A DNA stretch of 59,074 nucleotides, taken from contig LNZR01000090.1 in NCBI GenBank assembly GCA_002007365.1, positions 1-59,074 of the forward strand, written 5' to 3'. The notes beneath the pieces are model-generated. The model searched no databases. It was not told the DNA's origin and was given only the letters and a program-made list of their open reading frames with translations. Both the position numbers and the translations under genes were made by a program. Shown here piece by piece: positions 1-7,973 of the stretch; within the stretch, counting starts at the first letter, position 1; every line of letters begins with the position of its first letter. This DNA comes from Epulopiscium sp. Nele67-Bin005. Lineage in GTDB: Bacteria; Bacillota; Clostridia; Lachnospirales; Cellulosilyticaceae.

Positions 1-2
1 GC

Positions 3-161
3 GAAGTTTTAGAAGTTAGTAATATTGGTAGTGTTTATTATATTGTAACTAATAAATTTGACGATATTTTTGTTAATAAATTATCAACTTGTGGAGTTAA
101 ATTGCTAGAAATCATTCCACTTACACTAGAAGAAATATTTATATATACAAATAAAATTTAA
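3..161 (+). CDS. ABC transporter ATP-binding protein, C-terminal fragment
   Basis: An open frame enters from the window edge and ends in TAA at 159-161. Its 52 visible residues finish with LTLEEIFIYTNK, the LE-(D/E)-hF-hhhT tail typical of ATPase subunits of ABC-2/bacitracin-type exporters. It is followed by a strong AAAGGAGG site and, 13 bases later, by a permease gene, so it is the energising subunit of the same exporter. The nucleotide-binding motifs lie outside the window, so the assignment rests on the C-terminal pattern and the neighbour. Confidence 0.7.
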   Translation, partial: EVLEVSNIGSVYYIVTNKFDDIFVNKLSTCGVKLLEIIPLTLEEIFIYTNKI

Positions 162-174
162 AGGAGGTTTAATT

Positions 175-1263
175 ATGCGTGCATTAATACGTCATGAACT
201 ACGCCAGCTTTGGGCTATAGCCCTAGTATTTTTAGGCTTTGGATTATTTAATATATATTCATTGTATGACCATATTCAGCTATATTATTTAGGAAATCTT
301 AGAATTTTACCTGTTAATTATACGGGTACATTTCTTTTGCAATTTATGTATATTTATAACGAATATAACTTTGTTTTCCTAATTGTATTATTAGCTCTAC
401 TTGTTAGTGTTCAATACAAAGATAATAAATCCATTGGTATTAGTCACTTTCTAGGCTCTTTACCATATACACAAAAAGAAATTTCATCTATAAAAATTTT
501 ATCTGGAGTTTGTTGCTATAGTATATATTTCATAGTTACTTTAGTTGGTAGTATCTTTTTAAGAAATGATGTCTTAGCTTGGAATTCAAGTGGTTCAGCA
601 GTTAGCATTTATGTAGACTATCTTATTGATGGTAATAAGCTTTCTACACTTTTAATTCAAATATTTATACTATTTTTAGCAACAACAACAGTATATTTAT
701 TCTTAACTATGATGCAATATCAAGTTCATCATTTTATAGGAAGTGCTGTTATAGGCTTATTAATTTTAATTAGTCCATTATTTTTAATAATCTCGGTTCA
801 AAATATTTTATCTTTAGTTCTCGATTATACCCACCCTATATTCACTTTATCTAGTACTTGGGTAGATACCATAATTGGATTTTTTGATGCTAGTTACCGT
901 ACCATGCGTCTTACCGATGTTGCTAGTCTTAGAGGAGGGTATTTGTCAATCGTTGGGATACCACAATTTGATGACTTTTGGTGGCTACGTAGTCTAATTT
1001 TAATTGGCATTTGTCTAATTATTTTATGTATAATTATTGAAATGAATAAACTCTATGGTTTGGGTAAACATGAACGAATGATAACTAGTCCTTTATTTGA
1101 AAAAATATTCGTTTTAGGCGTAACTATATGCAGCTTTTTTGTTGGTATAATATTTAGTGAACTAATTAACTTTAGTACAGTCCCAGCAATTTTAATTTCA
1201 ATAGTTACAACTATTATAGGTTTTATGATTTCAAGATTTATTTGTACTTTAGGAAAGCAATAG
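175..1263 (+). CDS. ABC-2 type transporter permease
   Basis: This 362-residue polytopic membrane protein starts MRALIRHELRQLW, the amphipathic N-terminal helix usual in ABC-2 permeases. At least six hydrophobic segments follow, near residues 12-30, 62-80, 105-127, 155-178, 187-215, 270-290 and 310-355. The start is fixed by AAAGGAGG at 160-167. It lies 13 bases after the ATPase fragment and 13 bases before the next gene, giving a three-gene operon. In this family the permease and ATPase export peptides, antibiotics or lipids; nothing here shows the substrate. Confidence 0.8.
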   Translation: MRALIRHELRQLWAIALVFLGFGLFNIYSLYDHIQLYYLGNLRILPVNYTGTFLLQFMYIYNEYNFVFLIVLLALLVSVQYKDNKSIGISHFLGSLPYTQKEISSIKILSGVCCYSIYFIVTLVGSIFLRNDVLAWNSSGSAVSIYVDYLIDGNKLSTLLIQIFILFLATTTVYLFLTMMQYQVHHFIGSAVIGLLILISPLFLIISVQNILSLVLDYTHPIFTLSSTWVDTIIGFFDASYRTMRLTDVASLRGGYLSIVGIPQFDDFWWLRSLILIGICLIILCIIIEMNKLYGLGKHERMITSPLFEKIFVLGVTICSFFVGIIFSELINFSTVPAILISIVTTIIGFMISRFICTLGKQ

Positions 1264-1276
1264 AAAGGAGTCCTTT

Positions 1277-2383
1277 ATGAAAAAATACATTGCATTATTA
1301 TCCGTAGGGGTTATGGGATTAACTGGGCTGTTATTCCATAATACCCAAGGTTATTACGAGAAAATTTCAACTCAATATCCGTATTATGAATATACAGAAT
1401 TAGATGCCCCTATAAAAATTTATAGCAAACCCAATGACCATTTGCAAAGTGTACTTGATGAAATACAAGAAAAGACTAAATTTTTTCTAAGAGATGAGGA
1501 TATTTATTGGGATACTCAGGTAATTAATGAAAAAGATTTCGAGCCAGTTTCTCACGATATCATAGCTTCAGAAGTTAAAGGATTTCTTGGAACAACGACT
1601 GCCGTTAACACTTCTTATAGACGAGACCCCTACTTATATTTTGACGATGGCGCTAACTATTTCCATGCAACATTCTCTTGGAGTAACCTTAGCTTAATTG
1701 AAGAAATTATCCTGATATTAGAAGAAAAATTGGGTCTTTCTGGTCTTGATAATATCCCTATGGCTTATTACGATAAAGATACTCATTCTATTGTTATCCC
1801 TGAGATTTTAAGTGAAAATTATTTCTCTTATTTATTTGATAAAATAACGATTGCAGTAACTCCTAATGAAATGATTATATACTTTTGGCATGATATTTTA
1901 AGTAATGAAATACACCAACAACTTTATGAAATTTTATACAATGAAAATTTAGCTTATAATAGTTTTAGTAGTGGAACAAATAGGCATGCTATTTCTTTTT
2001 CAAGTATGATTGCTCCTATATATGGATATAATACTACCCACTGCCCTATTGTATTTGAATATGAATTTGATAATGAAACCTTTGAAATTACTAGATTTTC
2101 TGTTGGAATTAGTCATATAAGGACTGGGATAGATAATCATCTAATTAATACCTTTACTCCAGAAATGCAACATCAAACAAAAGTTGCACTAAGTTTTCTT
2201 GATTTATCTAACGAGGAAACCGACCGTATAATTAATACTATAGAACAAACGCTTCAAAAACGAATTTCTCCTTCTGATGATACTTTTGATAATTATACAT
2301 CAATGGGAAAATACGCTTCTCGTTCTTATTCTAATGTAAAAGATAAAGAATGGAGTTATAAGTACAATTTAACCCTAAAATAA
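1277..2383 (+). CDS. Membrane-anchored extracytoplasmic protein of the ABC-2 operon
   Basis: The 368-residue product begins with two lysines and a single hydrophobic stretch (residues 5-20), with no cysteine for a lipobox, so it is probably held by an uncleaved N-terminal anchor or secreted. The rest is a hydrophilic domain with many Tyr, Asn and Asp and no motif I recognise. An AGAAAGGAG site precedes the ATG by a short spacer and the gene sits 13 bases after the permease. It ends the operon, because a strong terminator follows at 2397-2428. A role as accessory or substrate-related subunit of the exporter is inferred only from position. Confidence 0.6.
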   Translation: MKKYIALLSVGVMGLTGLLFHNTQGYYEKISTQYPYYEYTELDAPIKIYSKPNDHLQSVLDEIQEKTKFFLRDEDIYWDTQVINEKDFEPVSHDIIASEVKGFLGTTTAVNTSYRRDPYLYFDDGANYFHATFSWSNLSLIEEIILILEEKLGLSGLDNIPMAYYDKDTHSIVIPEILSENYFSYLFDKITIAVTPNEMIIYFWHDILSNEIHQQLYEILYNENLAYNSFSSGTNRHAISFSSMIAPIYGYNTTHCPIVFEYEFDNETFEITRFSVGISHIRTGIDNHLINTFTPEMQHQTKVALSFLDLSNEETDRIINTIEQTLQKRISPSDDTFDNYTSMGKYASRSYSNVKDKEWSYKYNLTLK

Positions 2384-2396
2384 ATTCCAGAATTTT

Positions 2397-2428
2397 CCTC
2401 TAATATTTGTATATATTAGAGGTTTTTT
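2397..2428 (+). terminator. Intrinsic terminator of the ABC-2 operon
   Basis: A 10-bp stem, CCTCTAATAT with ATATTAGAGG, closes a short loop and runs into TTTTTT. It lies 13 bases past the stop at 2383 and directly precedes a promoter for the next unit. Confidence 0.85.
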
Positions 2429-2429
2429 A

Positions 2430-2458
2430 TTGCTATTTTCTGGAAAATACCGTATAAT
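2430..2458 (+). promoter_or_regulatory. SigA-type promoter for the small membrane peptide and PH-domain genes
   Basis: TTGCTA at 2430-2435 and TATAAT at 2453-2458 are separated by exactly 17 bases. The predicted start near 2465 gives a leader of about 60 bases to the ATG at 2527. Confidence 0.65.
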
Positions 2459-2526
2459 TAAAGATTATAATCAGCAAAGGTATTTTTTTACTGATTTACA
2501 ATTCTAAAAAAGAAAGGAAGAAAAGC

Positions 2527-2676
2527 ATGATTGACTTTTTATTTTTAGGGATTGATGCATGGCTAGTATACATCGGAATTAAACAAAAAAATTCATTTTT
2601 ACTAATTTTAGTATCCATTAGTTTGATGATTGATTTGATGAGTTTATTGCAATATTTAACTACTGTTCGTTGGTAA
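2527..2676 (+). CDS. Small hydrophobic membrane peptide, 49 residues
   Basis: A short open frame starts at ATG 2527 behind AGAAAGGAAG and encodes MIDFLFLGIDAWLVYIG and onward. It has two hydrophobic stretches (residues 2-18 and 23-44) joined by KQKN, consistent with a two-helix hairpin in the membrane. It is 15 bases upstream of the PH-domain gene and shares its promoter. I do not recognise a family. The good ribosome site, the promoter and the tight spacing make it likely to be translated. Confidence 0.55.
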   Translation: MIDFLFLGIDAWLVYIGIKQKNSFLLILVSISLMIDLMSLLQYLTTVRW

Positions 2677-2691
2677 TAGGAGGTTTTTGCT

Positions 2692-3096
2692 ATGGGATTA
2701 TATGATAAATTGACTGGAAAAGCTAGTGAAGGAGCTAATACTGCACTTATTGAAGAATATTTTTTGGACGATGAAGTAGTTTTAGCATCTTTTCAATATA
2801 TACGAGATATGATAATTTTCACCAATTTAGGAATTTACTTAGTTGATGTTCAGGGGATTACAGGGCGTAAAATTGAGGTTTTATTTATACCAAAAAGAGC
2901 TGTAAAAAGTGTAGCTTTTGAAACTGCCGGCACTGTAGATTTAGACTCTGATGTAAAGTTACATGTTGAAGGACATTTCAAAAAAGATGAAAATGGTAAA
3001 TTTGTATTAATGCCAATTTTATTTAAAGTCCCTCGTCAGCAACAAGATAAGACTAAGCAAATTGTAAACATAGTAAAAACATATTATTTGGCATAA
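2692..3096 (+). CDS. Bacterial PH-domain protein (YvbH/DUF1696-like)
   Basis: The 134-residue product starts MGLYDKLTGKASEGANTAL. Its central pattern of alternating beta strands (DDEVVLASFQYIRDMIIFTN, then GRKIEVLFIPKRAVKS) and C-terminal helix match the small bacterial pleckstrin-homology domain proteins related to B. subtilis YvbH. These are mostly of unknown function; some oligomerise into rings or help restart growth. The start follows AGGAGG with good spacing. It lies 15 bases after the 49-residue membrane peptide, which could recruit it to the membrane (inference). Confidence 0.75.
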   Translation: MGLYDKLTGKASEGANTALIEEYFLDDEVVLASFQYIRDMIIFTNLGIYLVDVQGITGRKIEVLFIPKRAVKSVAFETAGTVDLDSDVKLHVEGHFKKDENGKFVLMPILFKVPRQQQDKTKQIVNIVKTYYLA

Positions 3097-3100
3097 GGTC

Positions 3101-3129
3101 TTGACGATTAGTTTTGATTGTCGTAATAT
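3101..3129 (+). promoter_or_regulatory. SigA-type promoter of ridA
   Basis: TTGACG at 3101-3106 and TAATAT at 3124-3129 have a 17-base spacer. The promoter begins only 4 bases after the PH-domain gene stop, so ridA has its own start site near 3136 and a leader of about 25 bases. Confidence 0.75.
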
Positions 3130-3161
3130 ATATAAAAATCTTTTAATAGGAGAGTACAAAA

Positions 3162-3539
3162 ATGAGTGTTACTAAAATTTCTACAGAGAAAGCCCCTTGT
3201 GCTATTGGTCCATATTCACAAGGTATGATTTTTAATGGAATGGTATTTACTTCTGGGCAAATAGCTCTTGACCCTGTAACTGGAGAGGTTGTAGGTGATG
3301 ATATTACTACTCAATCTGAGCAAGTTATGAAAAATTTGGAGGCTGTCTTAACAGAGGCAAATTCTTCTTTTGACAAAACAATTAAGACTACTTGCTTTTT
3401 GAGCGATATGGAATATTTTGCAAGTTTTAATGAAGTTTACGCCAAATATTTTACAAATAAGCCTGCTCGTTCTTGTGTAGCTGTTAAAACTTTGCCAAGA
3501 AATGTTCTTGTTGAAGTTGAATGTATCGCATACCAATAA
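3162..3539 (+). CDS. ridA: RidA family enamine/imine deaminase
   Basis: The 125-residue product is full length for the YjgF/YER057c/UK114 family. It contains the signature APCAIGPYSQG near the N-terminus, TSGQI, and the late ARSCVAV segment, whose arginine binds the substrate carboxylate. RidA hydrolyses reactive 2-aminoacrylate and other enamines or imines made by PLP enzymes such as threonine dehydratase, releasing ammonia and protecting cellular PLP enzymes. The ATG follows a TAGGAG site. It has its own promoter and terminator, so it is probably monocistronic. Confidence 0.93.
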   Translation: MSVTKISTEKAPCAIGPYSQGMIFNGMVFTSGQIALDPVTGEVVGDDITTQSEQVMKNLEAVLTEANSSFDKTIKTTCFLSDMEYFASFNEVYAKYFTNKPARSCVAVKTLPRNVLVEVECIAYQ

Positions 3540-3583
3540 AAAATAACTGTAAGCAATTAATTTTGTTTACAGTTATTTTTTTA
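3540..3583 (+). terminator. Terminator of ridA, usable in both directions
   Basis: AATAACTGTAA pairs with TTTACAGTTATT and runs into a T tract. The A tract on the left side means it may also stop transcripts of the converging lipoprotein gene. Confidence 0.8.
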
Positions 3584-3699
3584 TTATGAAATTTTGACAT
3601 TATTATATATATAGTTTGATTGCTATATTTTGATAAAAATTTTGTGATAACCATTAACTAACAGATGACTTTTACAAATAAGTTTCAAACTCCAATTTC

Positions 3700-3730
3700 A
3701 AAAATCGTGATCATGTTACAATTCTGTCCT
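3700..3730 (+). repeat. Dispersed 30-bp intergenic element, copy A
   Basis: This copy carries AAAAATC at 3700-3706 and TGTCC at 3725-3729 with the invariant 18 bases between them, GTGATCATG directly after the first block. It lies in the convergent gap between ridA and the lipoprotein gene, in the 3' untranslated region of the latter. Other copies are at 20,901, 21,008, 35,199 and 56,031. Confidence 0.6.
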
Positions 3731-3742
3731 GTAAAACGAAAT

Positions 3743-4612
3743 TTATTTTTCTGTAGTCCAAGAAATATTTCCTTTTGTATCTATAACACAAATTATAGTC
3801 CCGTCTAAATCTGTACGATAGACTTCCATATTTCTCTCATCATATCTATCCAAAACTTCTTGATGAGGGTGGCCATATTTATTGCCTTCACCTGCTGAAA
3901 TTACTGCATATTCAGCTTTTACAATATCCAAAAATTCTTCGCTTGAAGATGTTCTTGAGCCATGGTGAGCAGATTTTAAAATATCCACATCTCTAAATAA
4001 ATCAAGTGATGCCATCTCCGATTGAGTTTCCATATCTCCTGTAAATAAAATTTGTTTATCTAAATAAACCATCTCAATTACTACGCTATTATCGTTTTCA
4101 TCAGAGTAGTTATCTCCTGTTTCAATAAAATTAAACGATAGATTATCGTTAACTTTTACTGTAAAATTATCATCTTCTCTATAATAAGCACCTTCGTTAT
4201 CTCTTGCAACAACGTATCTTTCATATGTTTGAGTTGTTTTTTTAGTTGCTCCTGAGTCTACAATATTTTTTACTTCAAACGCCTCTAACACCTCATCAGC
4301 TCCCCCAATGTGGTCTGCGTCCATATGTGTAGCAACAAAATAATCAAGCTCTGTGATGTCAAATTGTTTTAGGTAGTCCACCACGTCATCGCCTTTTCCA
4401 TTATCTCCAGCGTCAATTAACATAGTAAAATCACCACATTGAATAAAAATTGCATCTCCTTGACCAACATCAATAAAGTGAATGTGTGCAGGGTCTAACG
4501 CTGATGATGATTTATTTGTACTGCTAGAGCTATTGTTGGTATCCAATGAACACCCAGTAAAAATTAACCCCACGCTTAACAATGAACTAAGTAATAATTG
4601 TTTCAATTTCAT
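3743..4612 (-). CDS. Secreted lipoprotein with ComEC-like metallo-beta-lactamase domain
   Basis: The start is ATG 4612, with GGAGG eight bases upstream; a TTG five codons earlier overlaps the ribosome site. The N-terminal signal ends in a lipobox, LIFTGC, followed by a Ser/Asn-rich linker. The domain then shows HIHFIDVGQGDAIFI, LIDAGDN, the metal motif THMDADHIGG and later KSAHHGS, the pattern of the beta-lactamase-like part of the DNA-uptake protein ComEC. Stand-alone lipoproteins of this kind are thought to be extracellular nucleases or phosphodiesterases. It lacks the C-terminal Cys/His module of many relatives, while three separate proteins at 52,841-55,862 carry that module. Confidence 0.85.
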   Translation of the reverse strand: MKLKQLLLSSLLSVGLIFTGCSLDTNNSSSSTNKSSSALDPAHIHFIDVGQGDAIFIQCGDFTMLIDAGDNGKGDDVVDYLKQFDITELDYFVATHMDADHIGGADEVLEAFEVKNIVDSGATKKTTQTYERYVVARDNEGAYYREDDNFTVKVNDNLSFNFIETGDNYSDENDNSVVIEMVYLDKQILFTGDMETQSEMASLDLFRDVDILKSAHHGSRTSSSEEFLDIVKAEYAVISAGEGNKYGHPHQEVLDRYDERNMEVYRTDLDGTIICVIDTKGNISWTTEK

Positions 4613-4652
4613 ATGTATGTCCTCCAAAAATATTTTATTATTTGCTATATTT

Positions 4653-4680
4653 ATAATAACATAAAGTCGGAAAAAGTCAA
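4653..4680 (-). promoter_or_regulatory. Promoter of the MBL lipoprotein gene
   Basis: On the minus strand TTGACT (4680-4675) is followed after 16 bases by TATTAT (4658-4653). The leader to the ATG is about 35 bases. Confidence 0.55.
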
Positions 4681-4722
4681 ATATAGACGAGCTTTAGGCC
4701 TATGTAATTAATATTTTTATAT

Positions 4723-4760
4723 AAAAAAATTGCGAAAAGCCCTAAGACCTTTCGCAATTT
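4723..4760 (-). terminator. Terminator of lepA
   Basis: On the minus strand AATTGCGAAA pairs with TTTCGCAATT around an 11-base loop and is followed by a T run. It begins 3 bases past the lepA stop. Confidence 0.85.
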
Positions 4761-4762
4761 AA

Positions 4763-6574
4763 TTATTCGTCTAATTTTAATACGCTCATAAATGCTGCTT
4801 GTGGAACTTCTACGTTTCCAACTTGGCGCATACGTTTTTTTCCTTCTTTTTGTTTCTCAAGAAGCTTACGTTTACGAGAAATATCTCCTCCATAACACTT
4901 CGCAAGAACGTCTTTTCTCATCGCACTAATAGTTTCACGAGCGATAACTTTTGTACCAATTGCAGCTTGAATTGGAATTTCAAACTGGTGACGGCTAATT
5001 TCTTTTTTGAGTTTCTCAACAACCTTACGCCCTTTGTTTACAGCACTAGACTCATGTACAATAAGTGAAAGTGCGTCAACCATTTCTTTATTTACTAAAA
5101 TATCAAGTTTTACAAGTTTAGACTCTGCATAACCTTTTAACTCATAATCAAAAGAAGCATAACCTTTTGTACGAGATTTTAGCGCATCAAAGAAATCATA
5201 AATTATCTCATTTAGAGGCAGGTCATACGTTAACATTGCTCGGTTTGCCTCAACGTATTCCATTCCATAATAAACCCCTCGGCGTTCTTGGCATAAATCC
5301 ATAACTGCTCCTACATAATTAGACGGAACCATAATTTTAGCCTCTACCATAGGTTCTTCCATATATTTAATATTTGATGGGTCTGGCAAATTTGCAGGGT
5401 TTGAGAGTGATAAAACCTCTCCATTTGTTTTGTGAACTTTGTAAATTACGTTTGGTGCAGTCGTTACCAAATCCAAATTGTACTCTCTCTCCAAACGCTC
5501 TTGAATGATTTCCATATGAAGAAGCCCCAAAAATCCACATCTAAATCCAAACCCTAAAGCTACTGAAGTTTCTGGCTCAAACGTTAAGGCGGCATCATTA
5601 AGTTGAAGCTTTTCAAGGCTATCTCTCAAATCACCATATTTTGCACCATCGGCAGGGTATAGCCCACAATAAACCATAGGATTTACTTTTTTATAGCCTG
5701 CTAATGGCTCATCAGTTGGGTTGTGTGCGTCTGTAATTGTGTCCCCAACACTTGTATCTTTAACGTTTTTGATGCTGGCAGTCATGTACCCCACTTCTCC
5801 TGCTTGTAAAACTTCTGTAGGCCTAAATACTCCTGCCCCAAAATATCCTACTTCAACAACTTCAAACTCTGCTTCTGTAGCCATCATTTTAACTTTCATA
5901 CCTTTTTTGAGGCTACCTTCTTTTACTCGGCAAAACACGATTACCCCTTTGTATGGGTCGTAAAGCGAGTCGAAAATTAGTGCTTTTAATGAAACATCTT
6001 CTGCACCATTTGGTGGTGGTATAACTTTAACCACTTGTTCAAGAACATCTTCTATATTAATTCCATTTTTTGCAGAAATTAGAGGTGCATCTTGTGCATC
6101 AAGCCCAATAACATCTTCAATTTGCTCCTTAACGCCTTCTGGATTAGCACTTGGCAAATCAATTTTATTAATAACTGGCATCACCTCTAGGTCATGTTCC
6201 AGCGCCAAATATACGTTTGCAAGCGTTTGTGCCTCAATACCTTGAGCTGCATCAACAATTAAAATTGCGCCTTCACAAGCTGCTAAACTTCTTGATACCT
6301 CATAGTTAAAATCAACGTGACCTGGAGTATCTATAAGATTAAAAATATACTCTTCTCCATTTTTTGCTGTATATACAAGTCTTACAGCTTGTGATTTAAT
6401 CGTAATTCCTCTTTCTCGCTCTAAATCCATATTATCAAGCACTTGTGCCTGCATCTCACGCTCTGTAAGTGTACCAGTCATCTGAATTATACGGTCAGCA
6501 AGAGTACTTTTTCCGTGGTCAATATGAGCGATAATACTAAAATTTCTTATTTTTTCTTGTCTTGAAAGTGACAT
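4763..6574 (-). CDS. lepA: Elongation factor 4 (LepA), back-translocating GTPase
   Basis: The 603-residue product is full length. The GTPase motifs are AHIDHGKST (residues 16-24), RGITIKSQ switch I, DTPGH and NKID, then the EF-G-like domains and the LepA-specific C-terminal region ([20 protein letters not shown]). LepA binds ribosomes stalled before or after translocation and affects initiation and elongation under stress. The ATG is preceded by GGGAGG with a nine-base spacer. It stands alone with its own terminator. Downstream on the same strand is the MBL lipoprotein gene; upstream is a cysteine hydrolase. Confidence 0.97.
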   Translation of the reverse strand: MSLSRQEKIRNFSIIAHIDHGKSTLADRIIQMTGTLTEREMQAQVLDNMDLERERGITIKSQAVRLVYTAKNGEEYIFNLIDTPGHVDFNYEVSRSLAACEGAILIVDAAQGIEAQTLANVYLALEHDLEVMPVINKIDLPSANPEGVKEQIEDVIGLDAQDAPLISAKNGINIEDVLEQVVKVIPPPNGAEDVSLKALIFDSLYDPYKGVIVFCRVKEGSLKKGMKVKMMATEAEFEVVEVGYFGAGVFRPTEVLQAGEVGYMTASIKNVKDTSVGDTITDAHNPTDEPLAGYKKVNPMVYCGLYPADGAKYGDLRDSLEKLQLNDAALTFEPETSVALGFGFRCGFLGLLHMEIIQERLEREYNLDLVTTAPNVIYKVHKTNGEVLSLSNPANLPDPSNIKYMEEPMVEAKIMVPSNYVGAVMDLCQERRGVYYGMEYVEANRAMLTYDLPLNEIIYDFFDALKSRTKGYASFDYELKGYAESKLVKLDILVNKEMVDALSLIVHESSAVNKGRKVVEKLKKEISRHQFEIPIQAAIGTKVIARETISAMRKDVLAKCYGGDISRKRKLLEKQKEGKKRMRQVGNVEVPQAAFMSVLKLDE

Positions 6575-6640
6575 ATAATTTGTCCTCCCTTAGTTTATTT
6601 TGGTGATTTATCGCCTTATTATAGCACGGTAAACAGTTTT

Positions 6641-7204
6641 TTAAAACCCAAAATTTTTAATCTCCACTTGACAAACATTCATAATTTGTAATGCGCTTGT
6701 GTGATATTCTGAAGAAGTTCCTGCACAACAATTTGCATCAACAACTAATTTTGTCTCTGGAAATCCTGTTTTTAAAACCATTACATTTACCATTACACAA
6801 ATATCTGTACACAAACCAATAATTTCAATTTGAGTATCTTTTTCATCAATAATAACTTTTTTTATTTCATCAATAAGTTCTAAACTTCCAAAACCTGGCT
6901 TTTCAATTATTACTGGGTGGTCTGATTGAGCTTCTACTAACGGAATTAACTCTTTAATTTCTGAACACAGTTGCCAGCCAGAAGAACCTTTTATTGCGTG
7001 TTGAACAGGTAAATTCTTGCCTTCTTGACTTTCTAAATAATCGTCTGGGTGAGTATCTTGAGTAAAAAATACGGCATTTCCATGGCTAATATATTCTTTA
7101 ACTCTTTGTATAACATTTGGTACAATATTTTTTGCTTCTGGTGAACCTAACACTTGATCGATAAAATCATTTTGCATATCCACTACAACTAAAATCTTTT
7201 TCAT
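6641..7204 (-). CDS. Nicotinamidase/isochorismatase-family cysteine hydrolase
   Basis: The 187-residue product has the catalytic triad of the family: Asp9 in VVVDMQNDF, Lys102 in EKPGFGS and Cys136 in GLCTDICV. Asp50 and His52 in TQDTHPDDY and His69 could form the metal site seen in nicotinamidases, so deamidation of nicotinamide in NAD salvage is the most likely reaction. Other family members act on isochorismate or carbamoylated amines. The start has GGAGG upstream (AGGAGGGATTATATT before ATG). No pathway neighbour supports a specific substrate. Confidence 0.85.
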   Translation of the reverse strand: MKKILVVVDMQNDFIDQVLGSPEAKNIVPNVIQRVKEYISHGNAVFFTQDTHPDDYLESQEGKNLPVQHAIKGSSGWQLCSEIKELIPLVEAQSDHPVIIEKPGFGSLELIDEIKKVIIDEKDTQIEIIGLCTDICVMVNVMVLKTGFPETKLVVDANCCAGTSSEYHTSALQIMNVCQVEIKNFGF

Positions 7205-7474
7205 AATATAATCCCTCCTATGTAATGATTAATGAAAATTAGATGTGTATTTGAAATTATTACCTATAAAAAACACCTTAACACTAATTATAAAACACAT
7301 TATAGATATTGGAAAGGCATAAATTTATATTTTTTTGGAATATTTCCCCTAGTTTTTTTATATACTATGTTGAGAAAGCTCGTCTTAATCTATTATCAAT
7401 TAATATAAAATATCCAAAACATGACCATAGTTTGAAAAAGTTAAAGTTTGTTTAATAAATATTTTAAAAAAGTA

Positions 7475-7504
7475 TTGGAAAAACTACTCATATTAACTTA
7501 TAAT
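7475..7504 (+). promoter_or_regulatory. Putative promoter in the 7,205-7,572 gap
   Basis: TTGGAA at 7475-7480 and TATAAT at 7499-7504 are 18 bases apart, upstream of the coiled-coil/deacetylase pair. The rest of the 368-base AT-rich gap between divergent genes shows no open frame, tRNA or clear hairpin. Confidence 0.45.
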
Positions 7505-7572
7505 ATATTAAATATAGTGTCAGCTTTTCTTATTAAAAGTCGAATTAATATTAAATCGATGAGAGGAGATAG

Positions 7573-7950
7573 ATGTTTAATTATACAAAGAAAGGAAGTG
7601 AGTTGGAAGGGTTTTTACTCTTAATAAATATGATGAAAAATAATATTATTATATCTCAAGAAGATAGCAAGATTGCAAAATTTTTACCTGTACTTAGTGC
7701 CATATCTTTTATTGTATTGATTGCTTTGTTTAGTCTCCACTCAAGAACAAACTCTTATACGGCAAGCCTAGAAGCTAAAGTTGAAGAAACACAACTTCAG
7801 ATGGAACAAGCTAAAATTTATAATTCGGAAGAAGAAAATAAGATTTCTGAGCTAGAAGCTGAAATTTATAATCTTCAACAAAATCTTGAAAAAATGAACT
7901 CTATGATATGGTATTATCAACCTATAATTATTCCTGAAAGTATGCAATAA
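7573..7950 (+). CDS. Single-pass membrane protein with extracytoplasmic coiled coil
   Basis: The 125-residue product has a cytoplasmic N-terminus, one membrane segment (about residues 37-55, PVLSAISFIVLIALFSL) and then a heptad-rich region (residues 63-108, rich in Glu, Leu and Gln). It ends in a short Pro/Ile tail. An AGAGGAG site lies before the ATG. It is 23 bases upstream of a polysaccharide deacetylase that has the same membrane-helix plus coiled-coil layout, so the two may pair through their coils at the cell surface (inference). I do not recognise a named family. Confidence 0.6.
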   Translation: MFNYTKKGSELEGFLLLINMMKNNIIISQEDSKIAKFLPVLSAISFIVLIALFSLHSRTNSYTASLEAKVEETQLQMEQAKIYNSEEENKISELEAEIYNLQQNLEKMNSMIWYYQPIIIPESMQ

Positions 7951-7973
7951 CCATAAAAAGAAAGGGTGAAGTT

